Shown: positions 38,173 to 51,800 of the stretch, piece after piece
Layout: the number at the start of each line of letters is the position of its first letter
Position numbering within the stretch: position 1 is the first letter of the stretch
Assembly: GCA_015350385.1 (NCBI GenBank)
Contig: WNKI01000002.1
Location: forward strand, 4,892,636 to 4,956,635
Reading direction: 5' to 3'
Length of the DNA stretch: 64,000 nucleotides
Source: Aculops lycopersici
Lineage: Eukaryota > Arthropoda > Arachnida > Trombidiformes > Eriophyidae
Notes under the pieces: generated by a model
Told to the model about the DNA's origin: nothing
The model's input: the letters and a program-made list of their open reading frames with translations, nothing else
Databases searched by the model: none
Translations under genes and position numbers: made by a program

Positions 38173-41143
38173 TAGAGAGAAAGAGAGGGAGGAAATTGTA
38201 AAGTTTGTTGATTTTTCCTCTCTCACCTGTCGGCAGGTGGCGTTGTATTCGCGGAAACTTCAAGTTAGTCATTGAATCTCTCTCTTCGATCGTCGTTGCA
38301 TAGAGGTGCGCGATTTATAAACACAATGTAGTCGCGTTTTCTCTAGCTTTGCCCCCGATATTAGTGCACATTGGCAATCCAACTCCCTATTGCGCAACAC
38401 TACACGCACCCATGACTTGCGCACGCGATCCGCTGCGGCCGGCCCCCACTGTGAACATAGTTGACTCTCAGCGACGGCGGCGGCAAATAGGCACCTAGGG
38501 GCGCAACTTTGCGCGCGAGCCTCCGGATTCAGTGAGTCAGTCAAGTTTTGTTGTCTCGTCGAGCCGTATCGTGTTGTTCAGATGCCAGAAAGATAGAGCT
38601 AGAGAGTTTATTGTAACGGAGAGAGTGAGAGAGAAAAACTCATTTGACAAAACTCTAGTTTTGTATTTGCATACAAGCAGCAGGTCATTGTAGCAGCAAT
38701 AGCCGTAGTTGCGACCACCTGCCCCTCAACTCAAAACACCCAAGCTCATTGCACAAACAATGCCACCGACCACCTGCACCCCACAACCACTCATAAAGCC
38801 ACCAATAGCAAGTCGCCAAGATTTATATTTATTGGTATTAGTATAAGCATAATAAAATTAAACCAATGAGTCAAATCGAATAGAATCAAATCGAATAGGA
38901 ACTCACTCATGAAACTATCACACAATTTTGAGTACACAACTTGCTGATGGCCTTGCTAGCCATCAAGTTAAAATTCTGAAGGTGCTCATTTGACTTGAAT
39001 GAGGAAATCTGAACATCGAAGTAAGAGACACAACAAACAAGCAGACAAATTGACAGACTGACGAAGAAACAAACAGGTAAGTAGAGTTTCTCGCTCTCCT
39101 CCTTCTTCTTCCATTTCCCAAGAGCAACTTCCATTCTTTGTTCATCTCGAATCGGCGACTTCCGCTTGGCGAAGGATTTGGCTCGTTAGTAGAGAGAGAG
39201 AGAGCAGCTTACTTTGGGACAAGTCATAGTGTCGCCAATTTGCAAGATTGTTAGCGATCGGCGATGGCCGACATGCTCGTTGGCCGCAAGCGATCAATTT
39301 TATGTCATCACGAGAGCGCTTGCACAATTGGGACGGGGGCAAGTCGACAATTGCAAGCGACCACTGAGCGGCTATCGGCCGGAGGATAATAAACAGGCCC
39401 CAGCGACTTCCGGCCCTCGAAAAGGAGTTGCTGTTCGCGCAGCGCGAGTCACCACGAGTGCGAGGGGTGGGGGTTGGGGTCTAGCTCGGTGAAGCCTGTC
39501 ACTGTCTGTCTGTGATACTAACTGTCATTGGATGCGCTAACGACTAAACAACAGGGACGACAGATCACAATAGAGCGGTCGGTTGGCTGGCCAGCCAAAC
39601 AACGAGCTAACGACGGCGACAACGAAGTCGACTCCGTAGTCGGCGATCACAACGACAACAACGACAGCCTCGCAAACGGCTAGCCCCGTAGCTGCGATTA
39701 TGGCGCCGCGGCGAGAGATGATCGAGTTTAGCAAGCAATCCAGCGACTACTGGCCGCCCACTACTTTAGCGCGGCCGCCGCCAGCATCGCGCATCGTGGC
39801 CCCCAAGTGATATATTAATTTGGCGCACACAATGCATCGCCGTCGCCCTAGAGTTACGTCGTCGTTCAGCTAGTCGTGGTAGTCTTGTTGTAGCTGTTTT
39901 TGTTGTCGCTATCGTTGTGGTCGCTCCAGTTGCAGTTGAGGGCTCAATTGCGCTAGCTGCCCAGACTCTCGCTAGAGACTAGACTCGACTAAACCAAACC
40001 AAACCAAACTAAACTCGACTCGACTGGCGACCAGAGCAGCGCCAGCGGCGGCAGCAACATCGAGCCATTTGTTGCCCCGCGGGCAAAGTTGCTCGGTCTG
40101 CCGGTTGCTAGGCTAACTCCGTGCTCAAGTTGACTCCCTTGTCGTCGTGGTCGTTGTATTTGTCGGTGTGGTTGTGTTTTGTTGTAGTCGTCGTCGTGGT
40201 TCTCATCTTGTGTTTGTGGTTCGGAGTGGAGAAAAGCAAACTTGCCAGTTTCCAGCATCCAATCTAAATTTGCCTCCAATTTGCTGCTACGGCCTAGCGA
40301 AACTATGCTCGAAGAATACTCTCTCTGTCTCTTTCTCCTTGCTCTTCGCCTCCATCAAGCCAACCAATTTGCTTTAAACATACAGATGCTTACAACAATA
40401 ACAACACTAATTTGCAACAACGACAACTCGCTTCTCTCTCGTGCTTTGAGCGGCGGCTGCAGTGGCAGCAGAGAGAATCAACAGTCTATCTAGCGGCATC
40501 CCCTGGTCGCAAACTAAATGCAAGCGAGAGAGAGAGAGAGAGAAAAGGAAACGGCGAAAGGTGAGCTGCTCCAAGTTCCATGGTCGCGGTCGCGGTTGTC
40601 TCGTTGGAACTTAGTTTTGCAGCAGCAGCACCGGCGACCATTAAACTTGAACTGCCTGCCCTTTCTCTCTAGCTTGCCAAGTGGGTAGACTAACGAAGTA
40701 ACTCGTTGGATTCATTGAACCAAACGAAGATGCGCTCCTCTATTCTCATTCGTCTTCCTCGTCTACTTCTTCTCTGAGATTATTGCAATCGGAGTTGGAG
40801 TTGCAGTTGGCCAACTTGAGGGTCCAAAAATAGCTCTCCATCTTTGAGGCAAAATCAGCCGACTGAATTGGCGAAGGAATGAGAGAGAAGAAGACAAACA
40901 CAATGCAGCAAGAGAAGCATCGCTGACGAAGACGACGACTGCTACTTTTCCTCCTACCCCTACCCCTACTACTGCAACGATGAGTGCCACTATCGACTTA
41001 TTCCTCAGTCTGAGATCATCAATTGCAATGGCGCGCCTAGCGACAGCCTCAGCAACCAACGCAACGCTACGAAGACGACGACCACGACGAGTCGGCAAAG
41101 CAGCAGCACAATGGCAAGTCTAGTGTAACATTCGTCTCACTAG

Positions 41144-41145
<2 letters not shown>

Positions 41146-41183
<38 letters not shown>

Positions 41184-41345
41184 NNNNNNNNNNNNNNNNN
41201 NNNNNNNNNNNNNNNNNNNNNNNNNNNNNNNNNNNNNNNNNNNNNNNNNNNNNNNNNNNNNNNNNNNNNNNNNNNNNNNNNNNNNNNNNNNNNNNNNNNN
41301 NNNNNNNNNNNNNNNNNNNNNNNNNNNNNNNNNNNNNNNNNNNNN

Positions 41346-41415
<70 letters not shown>
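41146..41415. repeat. CT microsatellite interrupted by a 162-base gap
   Basis: A CT run from 41146 to 41183, N from 41184 to 41345, then a TC run to 41415. The flanks are the same repeat, so the gap is presumably unresolved CT repeat of unknown true length. Confidence 0.95.
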
Positions 41416-41419
<4 letters not shown>

Positions 41420-44400
41420 CTTCTCACTGATGAATGTAATGTACGCGACATGAGAGCTAACAACTTGGACGCCATTCAATCTCACCTCTCCCTTCGCTCG
41501 CATCTCTTCCATCGTCTTTCTTTGTGCCGAGCGGCCAACTCTTGATCGTCGCGCGACGCCGCCGATTGAAGGTCGGCGACTTTTTGGCGCGTGCAGTCGC
41601 CAGCTTCAAAGTGAGTAAGCGAGCTGACATCCAAGTGTCCGGCTGACGCAATTCCGGCAAGAGCCAAAAAGAAAACGACGAGGAAAGAGGAAACCGCAAC
41701 CAAAGTTGTAACTAGTGCGATACAATCTCTCTTCTCTCGGTTTGCAACAATTTGGCCGCGACCGCGACGCTAGACGCAGAGAGAGAGAGAGAGAGAGAGG
41801 GAGAGACTTTGGAGTTTTGCCTCTCCTTAGTTTTAAAAACTAAAAGAGTGACTCACTCCACCGTTCAAATGCAATGAGAGTAACCAAACTCGATTGCTTT
41901 ATACTTCGAGCCACTTGAACTTTTCCCCCCACTTAACCGCCACTAAACTTCGGGGGCGGCCAAGAATTTTTCCGTCTCTTTTCCTTGCATGTGTAATAAG
42001 CGGCGACTTATCTGCGCCACCGGGGTTCCAATCGAAGCTGCCTCGTGTTGCGCAATGCAAGCCACCACTCGATTGGTGTCTCGTCCTGGAAAAACCTCTA
42101 CTCTTTTACGCCACTGAGGGTGCAAGTCGCAAAACCTCTTGTGCACGCCATCGCAGTTTTTGTCGACCTCTAGCTGGGCATCTAGCTACTTGAGCAACTA
42201 ACCAAAGGCGATATTCGAAGGGAAATAATCGAAGTCGAGCGTTGAAATTTGCAAGATTTCCGCTGCCTGCTACTCGCAGCAGACAGGAATCGAATCAAAT
42301 CAACTTTGTCGCTGGTGTGCCAGCGAAAGCGACCATCAAAACTCAAGACAGATAGATAGTAAGTCAGTCAGCTAGTCGATTGGTTTCGCTCGTTTAGTGG
42401 GTTTTGCAATGTAGTTTTGCGCAAGGAACTCTAGCGCAAGACTACTTTGGCGTACAGCGACTGCATGGCATTTCAACAGAAGCTTTCAGTAGATCAGATC
42501 TTGTTATTGTTTGCTCGAGACAAACTTTGCACTCTAGGATCGCCTTTTAGCTGAACACGGGGCGCACTTCCGCTTTTAGTGGCAGCGACACACAATCTTG
42601 TCAATCGCGTTGGCAACTTGCAAAACCTGGAAGCAAAAACTACAATTGCCACGACGACGACGACGACGACTACGAGGCGAAAGAACATTTTCAAGGCGCA
42701 AACTGAACAAGTCGTCTTTTTGGAGCCGGAATCTCCTTATTGACTCACACTCACCAACTTGAGACTCTCTTTCGTGACGGAGTTTTGGTTTTAAACGCGA
42801 CAGGGGCAAAGAGGAAAAAGGGCCAAAGTTAGCAGGGAAAATTGGGCGAAATCTTGAGTCTTGAAATTTTGTCAGATGATGATCGCCGTCGTCTTGGTCT
42901 TCCGGTTCAAAACTTGGGATTCCTTTTGAGAATTTGACGGAAAGAAAATGAAATTGAGAGCAAAAATAGAATGAATTAAAGGGAACCGAGAGAAGAGAGG
43001 CAACAATGACACTTGACTCAAGCGCCGACTTCCGGTTAAGTAGTTAGCCTCTTGACTTGGCGGCAAATTTGAGTTTCTTATTCAACTCAAAATCTTTTCC
43101 CTTCTTGACAAACACTTATTCAGTTGCAAACTTCAAAGTTTTAGTTTCTTCTCCAACCGGAAGTGATCTGTTGGTTATTGGTTCGTGATAAGTTTGGCTG
43201 GACGAGTGTTCCGCGGGAGAGTTTTGTAGAGTCGAATGGGTTAGTTGGAATAAAAACTAACAGGAGCTTATGTATCTTTGTCGTTGCATGCGTTCACCTA
43301 TGACTGTTGAACTTTTTGACCTAAGTCACTTTCAAGAAACGAAACTCTTTTCAGGGATCGCCGTCGAACTTTAGATAAGCTTTTGCCGGTAGCAGCGACA
43401 TTGGAAACTCGAATGAGATTCTATGCTCCCACAAGATAACCGGACCGAGAAGGCAGTTCGCTAGCGAGCACAAGCACATGCCTTGGAATAATAACACGAG
43501 ATAACTTTGCGTAGCTCGAGCGAGTGATAAACGAGCAACCGGGCGACGAGATTCGGGTCATCGTTTGGTTCTCGTGCAGGGTCTTAGCGGAAGCGTAACG
43601 GAGGACTGAATTGACGCCCGAATGTCCGGCGCCATGTATCTGCTGTGGCCACTGTCTTAGTGGGGGCGCAAAGAACTCGACCAGCACCTACTGCGCCCAG
43701 CCTGGTTGTCACGCTCGTCGCGGTGTCGAAGGAATTGCTTGAATTTGACTCTCGACGAGCCAAAACAACAAACAAAAGCTTAGTCGACAATCAGGGAGCA
43801 ACGAGGAAAACAACGCCGACGACGACAACCACCACGACTGCAAAAAGGTGAAGGCGACCACGAGAGGAAGATGAAAACAAAAGCATCGACAAGCGCACGA
43901 GTAAGCGGGTGACAAAAAGACTTCCGGCGAAGTGCTGAGTTTAGGCGCAAGCGTTGCGCTAAGCTTGTTGCGAGCTTAGCGTATTTTGCTCCCCTTGGCG
44001 CTCCAAACTACAACAACAATAATATCAGTGCCGACGTTGATGTTGACTCCCAACTTCAGAGGCGAGTAATTATCTCGTCTTGCGAGGCGAAAGTCGCGCT
44101 TTCGTGTCTCCTGTGAACGCGAGAAGATTCAACGTTACTCTAGGCCTCTCTTATATAGACGCGCAACGTCCGGCAAGTTAATCGAGTGACTGGCTCTCCG
44201 TGTTGATGGCGCCGAGCGACTGACGGGCCAACCAACGAACCGGTTCGGTCGACTTTGCGATGCTGCCAGCACATTAATACAACTCGCTTCTCGCCGAGCT
44301 CATGTTTAAAGTGCGCAACTTCCGGCCAAGCCTCGCCCATCAGCCCAGCGAGTCTCTAATGATCTTGGCGGCAGCGGCGGCCGCCGCCGCTCTTTGGTGC

Positions 44401-45222
44401 TTCGAGCTTTGCGGGCTAGGCAAGCGAGTGGCCGGCCAGTCGCCTGGGGGGTGAATTCTCATGGCCATTCTAGAATCTAGAATCGAGGAGCTGCGGCACA
44501 CATTTAAGCCCGACGCAAAAGTCGCTTCCCCTCCTGCCAATTGACTTTCGCTTTCATTTTGGGAGGCGAGCGCCGTGGCGTTGCGTCACAATCGTACTGG
44601 CATTGACGGCAACGAAAGCAGCAAATGCAGCCGAATCCCGATGGACTCTGGCTCGTGCCCATGTGGCGGGCGGGAGGGCAAACTTCGGAACGCCAAGTGG
44701 CGCGCAAACCGGACTGCCAATTTGTCGTCCTCGTCGTGGTGGTGTTTGTCGTTTCAGTCGCTCGACTGCTCACTTGCTCAGCCAGCCAGCCAGCGGCAAG
44801 TGGCCGGCTCCTCGGCGGTATAATGGCCAACCAGCGACCACCTAAAAGCCCATAAGTTCGGTCTGCTTTCCGATGGAAACGTGCAAACGTTGCTCTCTCT
44901 CCTCCGCTTCCTCTTTCTCTTTTGGCTGCGACTCGTACATCGGAACTAGCTCGCGAGTTGCTAGTTGTTGCAGAGACACTAACCTGGCCAGTGGGCAAAA
45001 GAGAAACTGAATCCACCGGCTAAATGCCCGCGAGCACGCAGTTTGCTCTCATTTGCGTTCCTTTTTTCTTTACGCTAGAGACTACGCTATTTCTAGCCAA
45101 GGTTTTGTGCAACGCGCACTATTTGAGTGACTGAGTCTCGAAGCGCTGCGCGCAACCCCACGGCAACTGATGGAGCCCATTAGCTTTGCATAGGCTCTAG
45201 GCGCCGACACAAAAATCTCCAT

Positions 45223-45223
<1 letters not shown>

Positions 45224-45260
<37 letters not shown>
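45224..45260. repeat. CT dinucleotide repeat
   Basis: About 18 CT units in non-coding DNA. Confidence 0.9.
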
Positions 45261-45263
<3 letters not shown>

Positions 45264-45671
45264 CTTTCTGAGGCTCAATAAGGGAAAGGCGAGTGGCTAG
45301 CTAATGGAAACATGAGCTCACAGTGGAGAAACGACAGCAAAGTTGTCTCCCTCGAACTCATTCGTCCATCTAGCAGACGCAGCGGCGCCGCCGCCATCTA
45401 GATCACTGCCACCTGCTAGCGATTGCGATTGCGGCTGATAGCTACGACAAAGCTGGAGACTGGTGGCGGCGGCGATGGCGACAACGAGTACGACTACGAG
45501 GAACGCAAAAGCAATCGGGCGACTTCAGCTCGGCGGCTTGAATTAATTGGCAACGACAACGAAACTAGCGACCTGAGGGTAGAGCCAACAAACTGGTGGC
45601 TTTGGCAAGCTAGCGAGTTAGTCGAGCGAGTGGAAAGGGAAACTTTTGGCTTTGATGCTTAGGTTAGTGTG

Positions 45672-45672
45672 C

Positions 45673-45719
<47 letters not shown>

Positions 45720-45748
45720 CCAATGGTGCTAGTGGTTGTAGTATGTGA

Positions 45749-45782
<34 letters not shown>
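45672..45782. repeat. GTT repeat followed by TA repeat
   Basis: About 15 GTT units (45672-45718), a short spacer, then about 15 TA units (45752-45782). They give a false leucine/tyrosine frame. Confidence 0.9.
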
Positions 45783-45785
<3 letters not shown>

Positions 45786-45911
45786 TGCGACTCGTTGGTG
45801 GTATTGGTATCAAGCGAGTTGGTGTCGCTAGCACCAACTAGCCAGTCCGCCGAGTTAGTGAAGGTTACGTTGGGTTAGTGTGTCGACCTTTGCCATTCGC
45901 GTTAGCGCTTG

Positions 45912-46245
45912 TGTAGCAGCCACAATGCAGTCCTGCCAACTTTCTAGCGACGACCGCCACTCCGGTATACGAGAACCGACACGCCCACCTATCCGAGACA
46001 CGCCCTTATCCGCACTCCCGCCTAATGGCATGGCAATGCGAATATCTCAGGTATAAAAGGGGCGATGCGATATCGCATCGCCAGTGTTGATAAAGTTAGT
46101 TTTCGAGAGAGTTGAACGAGTAAGAGAGTAATGTATTTGTATCCCGAGTTCAATAAAGTCTTTAGTGTTCAGTATCATCATCTCTAGGGTTTCCAGGAGT
46201 CGAACTCATCTCTACTGTGGTAACGTGCACACTTTCAGCGTTACA
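45912..46245 (+). mobile_element. Solo LTR of a Ty3/Gypsy-like retrotransposon, 334 bp
   Basis: It begins TGTAGC and ends GTTACA, near-perfect short inverted termini with the canonical TG and CA ends. A 4-bp duplication, CTTG, flanks it at 45908-45911 and 46246-46249. Inside, in promoter order, are TATAAAA at 46052-46058, a 22-bp palindrome right after it, and AATAAA at 46152-46157, giving a standard U3-R-U5 plan on the plus strand. No internal retroviral genes or second LTR are present, so it is a recombination remnant. A 4-bp duplication suits Gypsy-type integrases; family assignment is inferred. Confidence 0.8.
46061..46082. repeat. 22-bp perfect palindrome in the LTR core promoter
   Basis: Eleven bases, GGCGATGCGAT, are followed directly by their reverse complement. 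It lies 3 bases past the TATA box, where transcription would start. Confidence 0.9.
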
Positions 46246-47018
46246 CTTGGGCCAGCAAAACACGCGCCTAACTCCCTCTCTCTTCCTTTCTCGTTGCTTG
46301 GCGTCAAGTGTGGTGAGTAGCTGCCAATTGGCTTCCCCGTTGCGCAACGGGCAACAACTACGCAAACTACAACTACGACTCGGCGGACTGCAACCGCTAC
46401 CTCTACTCCTACTTTGCTGTTGCCTCGCTACTTTTGAACCGAGCCAATAGCAGCAGCAGTAGCGCCGACTCGTCCCTTTCGGCCAGCGCGACTTCCGGCC
46501 TCGACGGCAACCACCGGCGGTGGTTGTTATCGGCGCGCTCACGGCGCCAGCCGCTTTCGCGCCCGGCGGCGCCAATAATGAAGCCATTCAAGTTTATTGG
46601 GGCGCGTCAATGGTTCTCATGTTGGTGGCGTTTGTGTTGGAGGTGATAGAAGTGGAAACGGCAGCAGTTGGGCCACTAAACGAGCAAGCAGAAGACACAA
46701 AACTCGCGTGAGAAGAGCGCCAAAGCGACACCAGTTTGCTCAGGGCGTTTGAGGGACGACCAAGGGGAGGACGACGGCGACTTTGGTGGTGACGCTGCGG
46801 CTGCACCGGCCACTAGCTGGCTTCCCAACTCTAGCTTTGTGATCGTGGTCGTCGTTGTCGTTGTCGCCACTAGAATTGCTTGCAAAACGATGATGAGCAG
46901 CGCATCCGGAAAGCGAGGCGCGAAAACCAACGCCTCGAGCTGACAAGTTGACGGTGCTGCTTGTCTCGCTGTGGGTTAGAAAGAGAGTCGACTTCCGCTT
47001 CTTCAAGGAAAATCTCGA

Positions 47019-47046
47019 GTTGGTATCGCGCGGTCGCGATACCAAC
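47019..47046. repeat. Hairpin, 12-bp arms
   Basis: The arms GTTGGTATCGCG and their exact reverse complement are separated by CGGT. No associated gene. Confidence 0.75.
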
Positions 47047-47882
47047 ACTTCAGTTGACTGGCCAGCTGATTGGAAAACGAACCGAATCGAAATCCACTCC
47101 AGCCTCTGGAGGAATTTAAACTTATGGACTGAGACCAGGACTCTGGTGCAGTTTCTCAGCATCGAAAGCTCATTCATTTTTACCCTCGCCACGTGCAGCT
47201 GAATGCCACCGCAACTGCTGCTTCCTCTCGAATCCGCAACTAGAGCTTTGCTTTAGAGCAAAATTTAGGTTGCAACTGGAAGAGGAGGCGGAGAAGAGAA
47301 GCGCGCCGTTGACTTGCAAGGATCATTTATCATCCGGTTAACGAGTTGGTTGGTGCTGCCAACGAGAGAGAGAGAGAGAGAGAGAGGACTCCAGCCGGAA
47401 GCTGATCTGCTTGCGTCCGTTCGCTTGAGGATCGTTCACGAGTTTGTATGCTCCAGCTGACTAGCTTGCCGTGCTGCCAAACCCGATGCTAAACTCGCTT
47501 CTAGCGCCGACAGGCCGCTGACAGCTCGCGCCGGGTGGTGGGCCAAAGTTTTCGGCCCACTCTCTTAGGCTCTCTGCAAAGTGGCCAAAAGTTTTGCTTG
47601 CTATTTGCCAACTACGAGCGCCTTTAAACCCTCGATGGCCAAGTCTATTTTTCCCAACTCGGTAAAGCTCGAGCAAAAATCTCACACTTTGCGCGGGGGG
47701 GGGGGAGTGGGAGTGCAAAAGAAAAACTGGCTGCTTGGTCTTGGTCGGTGTTAGGATGCCGCCGCGATGGTTGCAATGGTTTTGCCACACAGTTTAGTCC
47801 ACCGAGCTAGTTCCAGTTGGTGGCGCCAAATCCAAGCTGCCGACGCGATCCGATTTTTCTTCTCTGTCGCGGTGTAAAATAT

Positions 47883-47889
<7 letters not shown>

Positions 47890-47914
<25 letters not shown>
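47890..47914. repeat. TA dinucleotide repeat
   Basis: About 12 TA units in gene-free DNA. Confidence 0.85.
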
Positions 47915-48802
47915 GTACCATTCTCAACTCAAATGCGAGCTCCGAGAAGAGAAAGCAAAGGAAAAAGCGCCGCCAGCTAGAACCACTCCAGTGGCCGCGA
48001 TGCCGAGTTGCGGCGTATGAATAATGATATGATCGTTTCTTGCTATTGCGTGTCCACGAGACGAGCAACTTCAAAACTTTCTCTCGTTGCTAGTTGATGC
48101 AGCTTTCCTCTTGCCCACTTTAACCACTGAAACCACTAACAGCCAGCAAGCAAGCTAGCTAGCTAGCTAGCTAGCGTCTTGTCAACGAAGTGGAAACCAC
48201 AAAGTTTCTAGTTAGAAGCCGAAATGTTCCATTCGCCAGAAGAAAGTTTCGGTGGGGAATCTGCGCCAAATTTTGGGGCAAACCGACACAGGCGAGCGCA
48301 TGAGACAGCGAAAAACAACGGGAGCAACGGGCTCATTACTCGATAGCGTCGCAGGCTACACCCTCCCGAATTTTGCCCCATTTGCCTCCATAGGCGGAAC
48401 GGAGTGCATCGCATCGCCAGCGGGACTCCCAATTACTCGTGTCGCCGCCCGCGGGCTTTAGTTTGGCGGGAGACCCCAGCGAGCGGTTGGTGGTTCCGTT
48501 TATCTCGACCTACGACGACGATGAAATTTTGCTAGCATTGTTGGCCGCCTCGCAAATTGGCCCCTCGTTGTAGTGAGCAATAGAAGCAGTATAACCAGCT
48601 ACAACGACAAAAAAAGACCCCTCTCTCTCTCTCTCTCTAGTCTGTTTCGATTTTTGTTATAATGCCTAGCTTTTGAGAGTAAAACTTTGTAGAATTTGCC
48701 ACTCAATAAATCAAAAGCGTTAGCCGAGATTCAAAGTAGATGCCAGCCAGCCTGCTAGCTAGCTAGCTAGCCAGTGGAAGGGAAGAGACATTGAAGGCAA
48801 TA

Positions 48803-48849
48803 ACAGCAGCAGCAGCAACAACAACAACAGCAACAACAACAACAACAAA
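48803..48849. repeat. CAG/CAA repeat
   Basis: A mixed run of CAG and CAA units in gene-free DNA. Confidence 0.8.
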
Positions 48850-51800
48850 CCCCATCTTGAAACATGAAAAGACATTTGTGGCGACGACAACTGAGCAGGA
48901 TCTGCGCTTACTAACTAGCTTAACAAGATTATCTAGACGAGCCGCCGGAGGTAACGGGCAAAGTCCAAGTTTGTGGCAGAGACAGAAAGAGGGAGCGAAA
49001 GTTGTAGGTTGTCTTTCTTTGTAGGCGTATTAGTGCACCTGGCTCCAGGTTGGTGCCGCTCTCTATGCAAACCACCGACTACCTTTCGCTGGCTTCAACT
49101 TTGATCAGTCAGTTTATCTAGCCAAGTTGCGCTGGAAACGCCAAGCTGCGAGCCAGGTGAGCGTCTGCCAGTTTAGTTGCACCCGGTGACAGCTCGACTG
49201 TTTCTCGTGCTCTTCCGTTTGGCAAGCTAGCTTCCCGTTGAGTTCCCAGTCAAATCGGAGTGTCTTCTTGGCGAGATGACAGGTTGCTGCTGCTGCTACC
49301 GCTTGAGTTAATTCAATAGGCGCCAGCAGCTAGGGGGCCGACGGCGACCACGACTACGACTGTGACGCAGTGCAACCAAACCAGGTTGACTCGGCTGAAC
49401 CAACGTTTGCCCGTCCACCACGCCCACACGCCTCGTCGCCTCGGATTAGTTGTCGATGTGACGTCTGCTCAGGGGCCAGGCAAAGTAATGCTAGTAGATG
49501 TTGGCGGCAAAACGTACGGCAAACGAACCAATTAACGCGTCAGTTGGCCAAAATTGTTGGAGCGGCCGTCCGCATCGCCAGCTAGACAACGACTTGGAGC
49601 TTGGTTACGCCAGGCCAGGAAGTAGAGGGGGGCTGGTCATTTGTTATCGTCACGTTGGCCGCCTCTGTGGTGCCAGTGGTGGTGGTGGCGGTGGTGTTCG
49701 AGCTACGCTAACGTGGCCAGTAGCCCAAATCGGTCGCTCCAACTTGAGAATGGCATTTGGATTTGGAGAGACTCGAAGCCGAAATTGACTTCCAGGGACT
49801 GGCTTTGTAGTCGTGTCGTGACGAGAAAGAGAGTCACAGCGGCACATAGCGACTAGGAGCGCTAATCCAGCGTCACTGTCGAGATTACGCTCATCAAAAC
49901 GCTAGCATTAGCCAACGACAACGACGACTGCGATCACGACGTCGAACCTCTCGATTCCAGTGATGAGGCTTTCACTTTCTCTCTCCCTCTCTCGCTTTCC
50001 AAGTCGGACGCCTGCCTTGGCGAGGGTGAGGTTCTGTCGTCATCGTCGTTGTCAGGAGACTTGCCGGCCGGAAGTGAGCCGGCTAGCCAGCTTGCGGCAA
50101 GTATCTCGCCTGTAGCAAGCACAATGAGTTGAGTGTCCAAGTGCGTCCGCGGCGACAATTGAGCCAATGGTGTCGCCGATGCCACCAGGAGACTCGAAAA
50201 ACCAAGACTCTCTCATTGAGATGATGACGAAAAGAACCAGAACGACGGGAGTCGAGCAAAGACGGGATGAGCTGCACGTGACCTGGAGCCTCAATCACCG
50301 ATCAGGAGTGGCGGCGGTGGCGGCACTCGTGCACTTCCGGCCTCTGCTTGCGTCGGCATCGAAACCTCGCCGCTCCCCCCTTTCGTTGCTGGCCACTCTC
50401 TCGTCGTCGGCTTCATCATCATGGTCGTCGTCTTTGTTGGCTGCAACTGGAGCGTTGGCGGCATCGCGCAATACAGTGTCATCTTCCAGGTTTAGTAATC
50501 TAAGGACTTCCATCATCGACACACACACACAAACTCACAGTCACACTAGAACCAAAGTCCAATCAGGCGGCTCGCTCGTGCGCGTAGCACACAAGCGATG
50601 GGCTCGCCGAGCAAACTTGGCAAGCCCGTCGTCTCGGGACGAGTGTTGGCTGGTTTTGGTTGGTAAAATTTGAGAGCTTCGAGCTCAGAGGAGCGATTGG
50701 CCATTTCGGTTGCGTCAGTGGCGCAAAGTTAAACCTCCTGTCTCACTCATCTAGCCTCAACTTCTTGCTTCCTTCCTGCGCAGTACCACTGCCAGCAAAA
50801 ACAATAAGAGTAGCGGAGAATGGAGCGGCTCTATAGCGAAGCCAAGACTTGGAGCCGCTGGAGGAAAATTAGCAGCGACAGCGCCAACTGCCAAACGGAA
50901 GAGTCTACGTGAGCTCAAGTCAAGTTTGGTCTCTCTCTCTCTCTCTTTCCGTTCCTCTTTGTCTTCCTTCCTGAAGCTGGATGGAAATTGAGTTCCAAGT
51001 CGCCAGTTAGCTAGTTAACTGACTCGGAGTTTTCCCTCACTCTCTCTCTCTCTCCTCTTTCCTTCCTCTATCGCAAGGTGGTCGCTTGCAAAAGCTAGTG
51101 TTAGTTTGGTTCGGTCAAAGTGCAAGACTTCTCCTCTTTCTCGCGCTCTCAATTTAGTTGTGGCTAAAACAAGAGGCAAGAGCGGGCAAATCAAGCTAAT
51201 TGATAGTCAGCAAGTCGACCGACTTGTGCACTTCAACCGACGGACTCACTAGAGCTACTCTCGTTGAATTGAGTTGAGCGGCAAGTTGGCCGCGAGACAC
51301 GCCTACACTCATTGGGACACGCCCCCTTCTTCTTCTCCGAGTAACAGTGGCCATTGCCAGAGACCGGAAGCGGCAATTGCGTGCTTAAATTGGCAAGTGG
51401 TGAGACGGCGGATGAGAGCGACAGAGAGACCATCACGCGAAACCGTAGCCATCGCCGCCGACTAAGCAACTTTGAGATTCCGGCGCCATAGAGCCATGAA
51501 ACGGTTCACGAAACTCTCGCGGTTTCAAGAGCTCCAATGACGAGGACGAGATGGAAAAAGTTGCAGCCGCAAGCAAAAGGCCTTAACCCTGGTGCGCATT
51601 TTGCTGAGCCGCTTGGGCGAGCAACTAGCTGGTGGTGGTTGTTGTATTGTTCGAGCCGGAAATAGGCGGTCGCCAGCTCACAGGTCGTCGGTTAATTTGG
51701 TGGTTGCATGGAATTGAACCGGAATTGCGCTTTCGCTTGCGCACATTGATGAATAGGTTGCTCGGGTGTTTCGAGAGAACGAGCCACCACCTTGGACTCG

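Noticed and set aside
40763..41098. 111-codon frame next to the CT gap
   Set aside because: Low-complexity alanine/valine translation with no match to any family and no conserved pattern.
48150..48174. GCTA repeats as a possible regulatory array
   Set aside because: Simple tetranucleotide repeat; a second short run near 48758 shows it is a common simple sequence here.
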